DNA from: CF-39 sp035651155
GTDB lineage: Bacteria; Chloroflexota; Limnocylindria; P2-11E
DNA length: 64,000 bases
Reading direction: 5' to 3'
Assembly: GCA_035651155.1 (NCBI GenBank)
Contig: DASRGG010000001.1
Location: 1 to 64,000, forward strand
Positions 51,819 through 59,918 of the stretch are shown in pieces. The notes beneath the pieces were generated by a model. That model made no database searches, was not told where the DNA came from, and saw nothing but the letters and a program-made list of their open reading frames with translations. A program made the position numbers and the translations under genes. Each line of letters starts with the position of its first letter. Positions within the stretch are counted from its first letter, which is position 1.

Positions 51819-52709
51819 ATGCGCGTCGTCTCCCTCGTCCCGGCCGCTACGGAGATCGCCTACGCGATCGGTGCGGGGGACGAGCTCGTGGCCGTCACGC
51901 ACGACTGCGACTACCCGACGGCGGCCACGGTGCTCCCACGCGTGACGCGGTCGACGATCGCCGGCGGGTCGAGCAGTCGCGATATCGATGCCGCCGTCCG
52001 CGAGGCGTCCGAGCGCGGCGAGAGCACCTTCCATCTCGATCCAGCCGCGCTCGCTGCCGTGCGCCCGGACGTGCTCCTCGGGCAGACCCTCTGTTCGGTC
52101 TGCGCGGTCACCGTGGCGCAGCTCCCGGCGACGCCGGGTCCCGCACCGGCGGTCGTGCCGCTCGACGGCGCTTCGCTCGAGGGGATCTTCGAGGACATTC
52201 GCCGGGTCGGTTCGGCACTCGGCCGCGGCGCCGAAGCGGCGGCGGTCCTGTCCTCGCTCCGCCGGCGCGTCGCGGCCGTGCAGGCGCGCGTCGCCGGGGC
52301 GCGGCGCCCCAGTGTCGTATGCCTCGAATGGCTGGACCCGCTGTTCGTCGCGGGTCATTGGGTTCCCGAGCAGGTCGAGCACGCCGGCGGCACCGAGCTG
52401 CTCGGCCGGCGGGGTGTGTCCTCGATCGACGTCCCGGACGACGAGCTGTTCCGCGCCGATCCGGAGGTGCTCGTCCTGCTGCCGTGTGGGTTCGACGCCG
52501 ACCGTGCCGTGGCGGAGTCCGCCCGGCTGCGCGCCGATCCGCGATGGGAAGGAATGCGCGCCGTTCGCGCGGGAAGGGTCTTCGCCGTGGACGGCAACGC
52601 GTACTTCAGCCGGCCCGGTCCGCGCGTCGTGGACGGGATCGAGCTGCTCGCGTCGATCCTGCACCCGGATCGCGTCTCGTCCTCGATCCGCCCGATCCGC
52701 CTGCGCTAG
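51819..52709 (+). CDS. Cobalamin-binding-type periplasmic-fold protein without signal peptide
   Basis: A 296-residue BtuF/FecB-fold protein starting at ATG 51819. The family start RVVSLVPAATEIAYAIGAGDELVAVTHDCDYP is at residue 2, so there is no room for a signal peptide or lipobox. Late motifs such as VPEQVEHAGGTELLG and FSRPGPRVVDGIELLA fit. Proteins of this type occur in cobalamin loci and may act in the cytosol or be exported by another route. No permease is adjacent. Confidence 0.82.
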   Translation: MRVVSLVPAATEIAYAIGAGDELVAVTHDCDYPTAATVLPRVTRSTIAGGSSSRDIDAAVREASERGESTFHLDPAALAAVRPDVLLGQTLCSVCAVTVAQLPATPGPAPAVVPLDGASLEGIFEDIRRVGSALGRGAEAAAVLSSLRRRVAAVQARVAGARRPSVVCLEWLDPLFVAGHWVPEQVEHAGGTELLGRRGVSSIDVPDDELFRADPEVLVLLPCGFDADRAVAESARLRADPRWEGMRAVRAGRVFAVDGNAYFSRPGPRVVDGIELLASILHPDRVSSSIRPIRLR

Positions 52710-52739
52710 CACCGGGCGTCGGCTCTACTCTCTCCGGCG

Positions 52740-53645
52740 ATGCAGTACCGCCCGCTCGGCCGCACCGGTGTCCAGGTCTCCGCGCTCGGTCTCGGCACGA
52801 ACCAATTCGGCCGCGTCGTGGACGAGGCCGGCGCCAGGTCGATCATCGACCGCGCGCAGGAGCTCGGCGTGAACTTCATCGATACGGCCGAGATGTACGG
52901 AGCCGGCGCGTCCGAGCAGCTGCTGGGGAAGGCGCTCGCCGGGCGCCGCCACGAGTTCGTGCTCGCGACGAAGACCGGCGCCGGAAGCGACCCGGGGCGG
53001 TTGACGCGCAAGCGGATCGCGCAGCGGCTCGACGAGACGCTGCGCCGTCTCGCGACCGACTTCGTCGACATCTACTACCTCCACTTCCCCGATCCGGCGA
53101 CGCCCCTCGAGGAATCGCTGCGTGCCCTCGAGGACGCGACGCGCGCGGGAAAGGTCCGCTACGCGGGGATCTCGAATCACGCCGCGTGGCGCGTCGCGGA
53201 GGCCATCGGTATCGCCCAGCGCCACGGCTGGTCACAGGTGGTCGTATCGCAGATGGAGTACAGCCTCCTCGAGCGCGCGGTCGAGCAGGACATGGTGCCG
53301 GCGTGCGAACACTTCGGTCTCTCGCTCGTGCCGTACTCGCCGCTCGCCGGCGGCTTCCTCACCGGGAAGTACGAGCGTGGTGTGCCGCCCGCGGCGAACA
53401 CGCGCTTCGGGCGCGCGCCGCAGCGCGCGCGGCTCCTCACCGAGGAGAACTTCGCGAAGCTCGATGGCTGGCGCTCGTTCGCACGTGAGCGTGGCCATGA
53501 GGTGGGGGAGCTCGCCGTCGCGTGGCTGCTCGCGCACCCAGTCGTGTGCTCGGTGATCGCCGGCGCGACGTCGGCGGAGCAGGTCGCTGCGAACGCGAAG
53601 GCCGCCGAGTGGACACTCACGCCGGACGAGGTGTCAGCGCTCTAG
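52740..53645 (+). CDS. Aldo/keto reductase
   Basis: A 301-residue NADPH-dependent TIM-barrel oxidoreductase. The catalytic tetrad is visible: Asp and Tyr in FIDTAEMYG, Lys in LATKTG, His in YYLHFPD. The C-terminal SVIAGATSAEQV binds the cofactor phosphate. TACTCT lies eight bases before the ATG. The physiological substrate is unknown. Its 3' end overlaps the converging small gene by 29 bases. Confidence 0.9.
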   Translation: MQYRPLGRTGVQVSALGLGTNQFGRVVDEAGARSIIDRAQELGVNFIDTAEMYGAGASEQLLGKALAGRRHEFVLATKTGAGSDPGRLTRKRIAQRLDETLRRLATDFVDIYYLHFPDPATPLEESLRALEDATRAGKVRYAGISNHAAWRVAEAIGIAQRHGWSQVVVSQMEYSLLERAVEQDMVPACEHFGLSLVPYSPLAGGFLTGKYERGVPPAANTRFGRAPQRARLLTEENFAKLDGWRSFARERGHEVGELAVAWLLAHPVVCSVIAGATSAEQVAANAKAAEWTLTPDEVSAL

Positions 53646-53832
53646 GCGGTCCTCCCGCGACCGGGAACGTGACGCGCTGACCCATATCGCGGTGGACGAA
53701 CGTCGAGCAGGTCCCAGGTGTAGACGTGAGCGTCGCCCCGCCGGCCTTCCCGGGCTCGAGGTCCTCGACCGCGGCCATCTCCTTGCTCACCTCGCCGATC
53801 GGATAGACGACGAAGTCGTGGGTGACCTTCAT
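53617..53832 (-). CDS. Small hypothetical protein
   Basis: A 71-residue protein from ATG 53832 with GGGGGAG close upstream. It begins KVTHDFVVYPIGEVSKEMAAVEDLE and has no recognised motif or membrane segment. The convergent overlap with the aldo/keto reductase end is short. Moderate coding appearance; it could be the relic of a longer gene cut at the island boundary. Confidence 0.45.
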   Translation of the reverse strand: MKVTHDFVVYPIGEVSKEMAAVEDLEPGKAGGATLTSTPGTCSTFVHRDMGQRVTFPVAGGPPRALTPRPA

Positions 53833-53889
53833 GGCTCCCCCGTACACTCGGCGTCGCGCGTCTCTTCGGCGACGCGCTCGAGAGTGCGA

Positions 53890-53968
53890 GGCATCCGGTG
53901 ATGTCCTCGGTCTTCAAAACCGTTGACGGCGCAAGCCGTCCGTGGGTTCGGATCCCACCCCCTCCGCA
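53890..53968 (+). tRNA. Truncated selenocysteine tRNA (selC remnant), anticodon TCA
   Basis: The D arm has a six-pair stem GGCATC/GATGTC closing the CGGT tetraloop typical of tRNA-Sec. The anticodon loop CTTCAAA (TCA at 53914-53916) follows. The long variable arm is GACGGC-GCAA-GCCGTC, the T arm GTGGG-TTCGGAT-CCCAC, and the 3' acceptor strand CCCCTCC plus G. The 5' acceptor strand should read GGAGGGG but GAGAGTGC is found, so the gene is cut at its 5' end. It marks the left edge of the island; selC is a known integration site. Confidence 0.7.
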
Positions 53969-54022
53969 TTTCGCTCGGGAATTCGCCGTTCCGGGGTCGA
54001 ATCAGTTGAGGAGCGTGGGGTT

Positions 54023-54044
54023 CGTACAGCCAACGTACAGCCAA
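54023..54044 (+). repeat. Tandem 11-bp repeat CGTACAGCCAA
   Basis: Two perfect adjoining copies (54023-54033 and 54034-54044) lie about 55 bases after the tRNA-Sec remnant. One helical turn per copy suggests a protein-binding array, such as recombinase arm or excisionase sites. Confidence 0.6.
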
Positions 54045-54156
54045 TGGGTCGGGACAACGCGGGACGAGTCGGAACCAGTCGGGATTGAGGCACTCAACGC
54101 TCCGCACCCGATTGTCGATTCGATCGGTGAGCGAGGCCTCGCTAGAGTTCGCGCGG

Positions 54157-54720
54157 GTGAACGACGGCAGCGTCCTGCCGAGCATTCCTGATCTGTTTCG
54201 CCTCCACGCGAGGTGCAACATGAGCGCGAACGTGTGCCGTTCTCAAGCGGAAGCCGCGACCGTCTGCCTCGGCCGCCACCACACATCCCCGACCCGTCTC
54301 GATGTGAGCTTCTGGGAGAGCACGGACGGGCAGGCGCTACAGCTCGAGTGGCCGATGCCGGACGACAGGGCAAGAGCCAGTTGGCTGAACCGGGACGACG
54401 CCACCCGGGACGGGGCGTATGCGATCGTTTTGTCGGTGCTTGAGGTCACGCGCGGGCTCCTCCCTCTGTCCCGGACAATGACGCGGTCCGGCGCTGATTG
54501 GTGGGTTGTTCCGGCGGACCGCCTCGCTGCAGATTCCCATCTCAACTACGAGGACGCGATACGCGTCGAGGTCTCGGGGATGGACCGGTGTCGCAGTGAG
54601 GGAGCTCTGCTGGGCCGACTGCAGGACAAGACCGAGCAGGTACGACGTGGTGGCGATGGACCGGCGATGGCCGGAGTGGTCGCCTTTGAGACGCGCCGCG
54701 TCGCGTTCCGGAGCGCGTGA
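54157..54720 (+). CDS. Island cargo protein A, unknown function
   Basis: A 187-residue soluble protein. GTG 54157 was chosen because TAGAGT (54143-54148) lies eight bases upstream, the leaderless spacing of the window. ATG 54220 behind GAGGTG is an alternative. Near the start it has LPSIPDLFRLHARCN and CRSQAEAATVCLGRHH; these look conserved but match no family I know. The stop overlaps the next start (GTGA), so A and B are made together. Confidence 0.6.
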   Translation: MNDGSVLPSIPDLFRLHARCNMSANVCRSQAEAATVCLGRHHTSPTRLDVSFWESTDGQALQLEWPMPDDRARASWLNRDDATRDGAYAIVLSVLEVTRGLLPLSRTMTRSGADWWVVPADRLAADSHLNYEDAIRVEVSGMDRCRSEGALLGRLQDKTEQVRRGGDGPAMAGVVAFETRRVAFRSA

Positions 54721-55847
54721 AACCAATGTCTGTCGAACTCCACGACCGGGCGATGCAGGTGGCCGCCGACGCGGGCGAGCGGGCTCGCGCCGGCGATGCG
54801 GAAGGGTCTCGCGCGCTGCTGGTCGAAGCAGCCAACCTTGAGGCCCAGGCCTATGAGCTGATTCCAGGTGAGCGCCGTCGGACCCGTGGCGCAATCGCCG
54901 TGAGCGCCGTATCGCTGTGGCTCCAGGCTGGGGACGAGCGCATGGCCGCCGCCCTCGCCGCTCGCGTTCTGGCAGCTGATGATCTCCCTGAGGCGGCTCG
55001 GACGGAGCTGGTCAACGTCATTGTCGACACGCAGCGAAGGCGACAGGCCGCTAGCAGCGGCCGCGTATCCGCACTCGGTTCGTTCGAAGTCGCGTTGAGA
55101 GGCCCGGACATTCGGGTGGCTGGTGCGGTGCCGCTCGAGACGGTGCTCTTGAAGATGGATCAGTTCAGGAACTACATCTTCCGCGTTGGGGAGCTTGTCC
55201 TTCAGTTGCCGTTCAGAACGAGCCGTGCCGCCTCTGAGCTGGCAGACTCGATTGTCCCCATCGTGTCGCCCGCAACGATCGGTAGCTACCGCTTCGAGCT
55301 CGGAGTGGAGCTTCTTCCAGAGCAGCTGACGCTCGTGTCGGAGCGCCGACGGATTGACCCTGACGAGATTGCTGCTCGGGCATTCGAGATCATCGACGAG
55401 GCGGTGACGTCACCGGACACTCTCGGTGAGCGTGTACGTGAGCCGCTGTACACGGACTGGTTCACTCGGTCGATTCGTGGTCTAGCTCCGACCGGGAAAG
55501 GCCTGAACGAGATCGAGGTGTCGCGGCCCGCTACAAGGTCATCTACGAAGTTGCTGCCCGAGTCAGGCAAGCAGCTGGATCGGCTCATCCAGGCTGCGCG
55601 GCGCGCGGCGCGCAAGGACTTGGCGTCCCAGCCCCAGGAGGTAGAGGCACTCGGGAAATTGCGCGCGGTGCACCTGGACAAAGGCTGGGTCGTCGTGGTC
55701 GACGAGCGTGGGGCCGAGCATCAGTTCGACATCGGCGCCGGCGTGTTCGACGACGTCATCGGACCCCTTGTGAACCACCGCGTGAAGATCGCTGCGACCC
55801 GCGAGGGTCGGAATCTCGTCGCCCAGGACATCGTCGAAGCCGAGTAG
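54717..55847 (+). CDS. Island cargo protein B, unknown function
   Basis: A 376-residue soluble protein from GTG 54717; ATG 54726 is also possible. The N-terminal 110 residues are alanine-rich helices resembling a TPR-like fold. The middle (about 115-290) has mixed strands and helices. The C-terminal 60 residues (GWVVVVDERGAEHQFDIG) look like a small beta domain. There are no membrane segments and no catalytic motif I can name. It is co-translated with protein A and ends 32 bases before the converging recombinase. It may be a partner or effector in a defence-like pair (inference). Confidence 0.6.
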   Translation: MKPMSVELHDRAMQVAADAGERARAGDAEGSRALLVEAANLEAQAYELIPGERRRTRGAIAVSAVSLWLQAGDERMAAALAARVLAADDLPEAARTELVNVIVDTQRRRQAASSGRVSALGSFEVALRGPDIRVAGAVPLETVLLKMDQFRNYIFRVGELVLQLPFRTSRAASELADSIVPIVSPATIGSYRFELGVELLPEQLTLVSERRRIDPDEIAARAFEIIDEAVTSPDTLGERVREPLYTDWFTRSIRGLAPTGKGLNEIEVSRPATRSSTKLLPESGKQLDRLIQAARRAARKDLASQPQEVEALGKLRAVHLDKGWVVVVDERGAEHQFDIGAGVFDDVIGPLVNHRVKIAATREGRNLVAQDIVEAE

Positions 55848-55879
55848 GGTCTTCGAGGCGGGACGAGCAGAACGCCAAG

Positions 55880-57083
55880 TCAGCGTCCCATCACGCGGTC
55901 CATGCGCTCGGCCGCGGCGACCGTGAGGCCGGGCAGGACGTGCTGGTAGCGCTTCACCATCGCGAGTGTCGAGTGCCCTAGGATCTCCATGACCACGCGC
56001 TCGGGGACGCCCGCCGCGAGGAGGATCGTCGCCGCGGAGTGGCGCAGGTCATGGAAGCGCAGGCCCTTTGCGCTCGCGGGTGCTGTACGCGATGCCGGCT
56101 TTGCGGCAAACCTCGCGGAAGGCGTGCGCGTCGACGTGGCTGGCGGCGAGCGGGCGGCCGGTCATCGTCGTGAAGACGAGGTCGTTCTCGACCAGCTGGA
56201 TGCCGCGCTCGGTCTTGAGCGGCACCGTCGCTGACCAGCCTGCGCCCGCGGCGACGCGCTCCAACCTCTGACGCTGGCGGTGCGCGCGCAGGGCCTCGAG
56301 CACGAAGCTCGTCTCGCGCGGCAAGCCGATGGTGCGGTCGGAGCCCCACTTCGGGCGGTCGTTCACCACGAGGCCCTCACCTTTCGGCCGGCCGGGCTCG
56401 GCCTGGAGCTGCCCGAAGACGCGGATCGCCCCGCCCTCGAGGTCGACGTCCTTCCAGCGCAGCCCCAGGAGCTCGCCCTGGCGCATCCCCAGGTACACCG
56501 CAAGCGTGAAGAGCGCCTCGAGGCGGTGGCCCCTCGCGGCATCGAGGAAGGCATTCGCCTGCGCGATGTCGAGGTACACGCCCTTGTAGGTCGGCATCGC
56601 GATCGGCTCGGCCAGGCGCGCGACGTTGCGGGGGACGAGGCCCTTGCGCTCGGCGTACGCGAGCGAGACGGAGAGCAGGGCGCGGATGTGGTGCCGCGTC
56701 GTGTCCGAGAGCCGGCCGCGCAGCGCGCCGAGCATCGCGTCGATGTCGCTCGCTCGAAGCTTGTCGAGCGCGGTCTGCCCGAGCGCCGGCGTGATGTGGG
56801 TGTCGATGATCTGCCGGTAGCCGCGCGTCGTGCGGTTCCGCGGCCGCTGCGCGATCCACCACGCCAGGTACGCGGCGAGCTTTTGGCTCTTCCCTCGCGG
56901 CAGCATCCCGGTCTGCTGCGCGACCTGGAGGTGCGGCAGCTTCTCCGAGACCTCGCGGATCGTCTTGCCGAAGACGATCTTGCGGTGGCGCTTGCCGTTG
57001 AGGTAGCCCTGGTCGACCGCCGCGGCGTAGAGCCCGCGCGAGCGCTGGAAGTAGATGGAGCCCTGGCCGCGGGTGCGTCTCAC
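55880..57083 (-). pseudogene. Tyrosine recombinase (phage-type integrase) split by a frameshift
   Basis: GTG 57083 overlaps the excisionase stop (GTGA). The first frame contains the N-terminal DNA-binding domain (QGSIYFQRSRGLYAAAVDQG), the SAM-like core-binding domain, and the first catalytic arginine in YLGMRQGELLGLRW. It ends at 56049. The rest, with HDLRHSAATILLAAG, LGHSTLA and the nucleophile tyrosine in MVKRYQHV, is in another frame ending at 55880. An extra base in the CCC at 56064-56066 explains the shift. Removing it restores a normal integrase of about 400 residues. Confidence 0.85.
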
Positions 57084-57271
57084 TGCGCTCGCCCGGCGCC
57101 GAGCGCCTGCCGGCGGATCCACTCGCGTAGCGACTCCACCGGGATCCGCAGCTGCCGGCCGATGTGCAGGCTCGGGATCTCGTCCGCGGCCGCGAGCTCG
57201 TAGACCTTGTTCCGCCTGATCTGGAGGAGCTTCGCGGCCTCGTCCACGCGGAGCAGGAGCGGTTCGCTCAC
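57080..57271 (-). CDS. Excisionase family DNA-binding protein
   Basis: A 63-residue helix-turn-helix protein (HTH_17 type) from GTG 57271: LLLRVDEAAKLLQIRRNKVYELAAADEIPSLHIGRQLRIP. Such proteins act as excisionases or regulators next to integrases. Its stop overlaps the integrase start, so both are co-expressed. With the integrase they form the recombination module of the island. Confidence 0.85.
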   Translation of the reverse strand: MSEPLLLRVDEAAKLLQIRRNKVYELAAADEIPSLHIGRQLRIPVESLREWIRRQALGAGRAQ

Positions 57272-57529
57272 GGTCGGCTCGCGCGCGCGGTGCGTTCATG
57301 GGCTCCTCCGTTGGCGTGGCGGCACCAAACACTCGCCAGAAGGGGCCCGAAGTCGAGTGGCGGGCAAAGGGCGGCCCAAAGTGGCCCACGGGCGGTCACG
57401 GCGCCTCCCGGGCGACCACGAGAGTTCCCCTGGGTGTCCCGCTGGGTATCCGACGCGAACGGCCCGTGTTCATTGATCGCGAGGGTGGGTATCCCGAGGA
57501 ATTCGGCGGCGATGTAGGCGCGAGGGACT

Positions 57530-57610
57530 GCGGTCCATGCCCTCAGCCGCGGCGACCGTGAGGCCGGGCAGGACGTGCTGGTAGCGCTTCACCAGCGCGA
57601 GCGTCGAGTG
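57530..57610 (-). pseudogene. C-terminal remnant of a second tyrosine recombinase
   Basis: This 81-bp segment is nearly identical to 55895-55975, the 3' end of the first integrase, with only a handful of differences. It encodes RHSTLALVKRYQHVLPGLT, including the nucleophile tyrosine, without any preceding integrase body. It marks an older or tandem element whose integrase has been deleted. The rest of 57272-57621 shows no gene. Confidence 0.75.
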
Positions 57611-57621
57611 GCGGAGGACCC

Positions 57622-58428
57622 CTAATCGGCGTCTCTCGTGTACCGGCAGGTCGGGTAGCGGCTGCAGCCGAGGAAGTAGGTTCCGGCCTTCGCTCCGCGC
57701 CTCGCCAGTCTCCGCTCGAGCGTCCCGCGCCCGCACTGCGGACAGACCGCGATCGTCTGCTGCTGCGATGCCGACGTACCGAATACCGGCGCTCCACTGC
57801 CCTTGACGTCCGCGATCAACCGGCGCAGACGGTCCCCGTCGATGAGCTCGAGGTTCTTCCCTTGGGCGAACTCCTTGGCCGCGGCGCTGTAGCGCCCGCT
57901 GGTAACGAAGACAGCGCCCTGAGCGCCCTCGTCCTCGCGAACGCCCCACAGCTCGCGCAGCGCGCCGACGCCGACATCGCGGACCTTCCAGTGCTTCGCC
58001 TGCACGATGCGGCGACCCCCGGCGTCCTCGAGCACGAGGTCTACCCCGCCGTCTGCGCTCGCCCCGCCTCTGTACGTGACCGTTGACCCGCGCCGGCGGA
58101 AGTACTCGGCCAGGTAGCTCTCGAACTGCGCCCAGCTCAGGTCTGCTACGTCGATCCTCGAGTCGAAAAGTCGGTGGTCCCTGGCGCGCCGGGCTGCCCC
58201 GAGGAGTGCGGAGACGATGACCATGAACGCTAAGGCCCACAGGATGGCGCTCGCTGCGGGCGCGAGCGAGCCGATGACCTCGGTCCCTCTACGGGGGAAG
58301 AGGACCGGGAGGAGCCACGCGAGACCGGCGAGGACAACGGCTGCCACCGCGCCGACCTTGAGCGGTACGTCCCGGAACGCTTCGGCGAACTCGACCAGTG
58401 CGCCGTCATCGCGGCGTCGGCGCGGCAC
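57622..58428 (-). CDS. Membrane-anchored Mrr-like restriction endonuclease with zinc finger
   Basis: A 268-residue protein. Two hydrophobic helices at about 22-80 are followed by an Mrr-type PD-(D/E)XK nuclease: LSWAQFESYLAEYFRRRG, GGVDLVLEDAGGRR, and the QAKHWK catalytic motif. A topoisomerase-type zinc finger (CPQCGRGTL, then CSRYPTC) forms the end. GTG 58428 lies six bases after TAGACT (58435-58440, minus strand). It is likely a defence nuclease cutting modified or foreign DNA at the membrane. Confidence 0.85.
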   Translation of the reverse strand: MPRRRRDDGALVEFAEAFRDVPLKVGAVAAVVLAGLAWLLPVLFPRRGTEVIGSLAPAASAILWALAFMVIVSALLGAARRARDHRLFDSRIDVADLSWAQFESYLAEYFRRRGSTVTYRGGASADGGVDLVLEDAGGRRIVQAKHWKVRDVGVGALRELWGVREDEGAQGAVFVTSGRYSAAAKEFAQGKNLELIDGDRLRRLIADVKGSGAPVFGTSASQQQTIAVCPQCGRGTLERRLARRGAKAGTYFLGCSRYPTCRYTRDAD

Positions 58429-58537
58429 GCGCACAGTCTAGAAAGCGCCTGCAGGTCAGCAGGGGTTTCTGGCCGAGACCACAACGGGTCTCGTCTACAT
58501 GTTCATCCACAGCCTTGTCCGCACGCGCGCGACGCGC

Positions 58538-59389
58538 CTACAGACCGAGAGTCAGGGTTTCGGGTTCAGACGAGGAAGCAGGCAGCGGGTAGAACAGGCC
58601 AACGATGATCCACGTCCCAGGGTGGGCGTGGAGCGTTCCGACGTAGAAGTGCGTGTCGTACTTCTCGATCATCTCGGTCTCCGCGCGCTGACGGAACTTC
58701 TCCACCCACTTGTCGCCGTGATCACGTCGGCAATTGCGATACAGCTGCGCGATCTCCCAGTCGGTACAACTCATCCCGTGTCCGCAACAACCGCCGTCGT
58801 CGCACTCGAACTCATAGATGAACTTGTAGGGGATCTTCTCCAGCTCCTCTTTCGGAGCATGCGCCTCGTCCTTCCACAACGTCCCCTGGCCCATCACCTG
58901 GCGGAGTTTCGCCCTCTGCTCCGCCGTCCAATCAGGACCGTCGGGGTCTTCCTCGATCACAAGGCGCCTGATGCGCTTCGGCCTGAAGAAACCGAGCGTC
59001 GGCGCCTTCTTGGCTTGCCATTCGCGGTCGATCTCGCACATGCTCGCGCGGCGTAGCGGATCGAGCAGCGCCCTACGCGCCTTCCAGTGATCGTCCACAG
59101 GAACCGTGTCGGGCAGGACGGTGAGAGAGTCAAGGTTCACGTTGTAGCTCTCGGGCCGTGTGTCGGTCGACGCCTTCCTTATCTCCGCCTCGATCCACTC
59201 GTACTTGTGGAACTTCTTCTTCTCGGGTAGTAGCCGCCAGGGGATGGGAAACAGACGTAGCCAGGCGCCGTCGCCGATCGCGGCGGTACATGAAACCTCG
59301 ACGCCGTTCCTCGCCGGAGCGGGGTACGTCCTGACGACGATCACGGCCTTCTTCTTCGTCCACCCGCCGGTACCGAATTCGAGCGGCAT
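58538..59389 (-). CDS. Conserved protein paired with DUF488, unknown function
   Basis: A 283-residue soluble protein from ATG 59389, two bases after the DUF488 stop. Landmarks are VVRTYPAPARNGVEVSCTAA, WLRLFPIPWRLLP, the acidic/basic HKYEWIEAEIRKA, and RPESYNVNLDS. A mid-protein CDDGGCCGHGMSC cluster could bind metal. It resembles uncharacterised proteins found with DUF488 in variable regions (recollection, not a search). The tight coupling suggests one complex. It is not recognised as an enzyme. Confidence 0.7.
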   Translation of the reverse strand: MPLEFGTGGWTKKKAVIVVRTYPAPARNGVEVSCTAAIGDGAWLRLFPIPWRLLPEKKKFHKYEWIEAEIRKASTDTRPESYNVNLDSLTVLPDTVPVDDHWKARRALLDPLRRASMCEIDREWQAKKAPTLGFFRPKRIRRLVIEEDPDGPDWTAEQRAKLRQVMGQGTLWKDEAHAPKEELEKIPYKFIYEFECDDGGCCGHGMSCTDWEIAQLYRNCRRDHGDKWVEKFRQRAETEMIEKYDTHFYVGTLHAHPGTWIIVGLFYPLPASSSEPETLTLGL

Positions 59390-59391
59390 TC

Positions 59392-59880
59392 CTAGAGCTC
59401 GAAGCCCATCAGGCCATGGCCTTCGAGGGCGACCGATAGGCGGTGACGGTGGCACGCCGTGGGGTCGAATTCCGCGCACATGAGCGCGGCCGGATGCTCG
59501 ATCGCGTTAAAGAACCAGTGAAGGTTCCGACCAGCGAAGGCCGGTATGACGTTGGCGTCGTACCAATCCCAGATCACGTCGCGCGAGTCCCCGTCGACTG
59601 CGAGAACTCGGATGCCCCTCGGCACTCCGAGACCACGGACGTGGTAGTAGTGGATCCCGCTCGCCTCGACGGCGCGCTGAAGGTTGCCCTTGCTGAGCTC
59701 CGGGCGATACATGCTGACGGGGTTGTGGCGAATGTCCACGAGTGAGGCGACCCCAGCGGTCTTCATCACGGAGATGAGGTCCTCGAGCGTGCGGCCCGTG
59801 TAGCCAATGGTGAAGAAGTCCGCTCGGTCGATCGAGCGCCCGTCGTTCCAGGTCTCCTTGTTCGACCGCTGAAGTCGCAT
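59392..59880 (-). CDS. DUF488 family protein
   Basis: A 162-residue protein from ATG 59880. The DUF488 signature is clear: FFTIGYTGRTLEDLI, VDIRHNPVS, and the C-terminal CAEFDPTACHRHRLS with conserved Cys and His residues. The family has no established biochemical role. It lies between a zinc-ribbon regulator and the 283-residue partner, all on the same strand with short gaps, so the three form an operon. Confidence 0.85.
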   Translation of the reverse strand: MRLQRSNKETWNDGRSIDRADFFTIGYTGRTLEDLISVMKTAGVASLVDIRHNPVSMYRPELSKGNLQRAVEASGIHYYHVRGLGVPRGIRVLAVDGDSRDVIWDWYDANVIPAFAGRNLHWFFNAIEHPAALMCAEFDPTACHRHRLSVALEGHGLMGFEL

Positions 59881-59918
59881 TGGTTCGCTGGGCAGGCGCA
59901 ACTCGGCGCGGCGCACCT

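Noticed and set aside
53890..53968. Calling the tRNA-Sec gene functional
   Set aside because: The 5' acceptor strand cannot pair with the 3' strand, so the molecule as present should not be aminoacylated.
56060..56070. Programmed frameshift in the integrase as an established feature
   Set aside because: A homopolymer indel explains it more simply, and no stimulatory structure was recognised. Listed as a possibility only.
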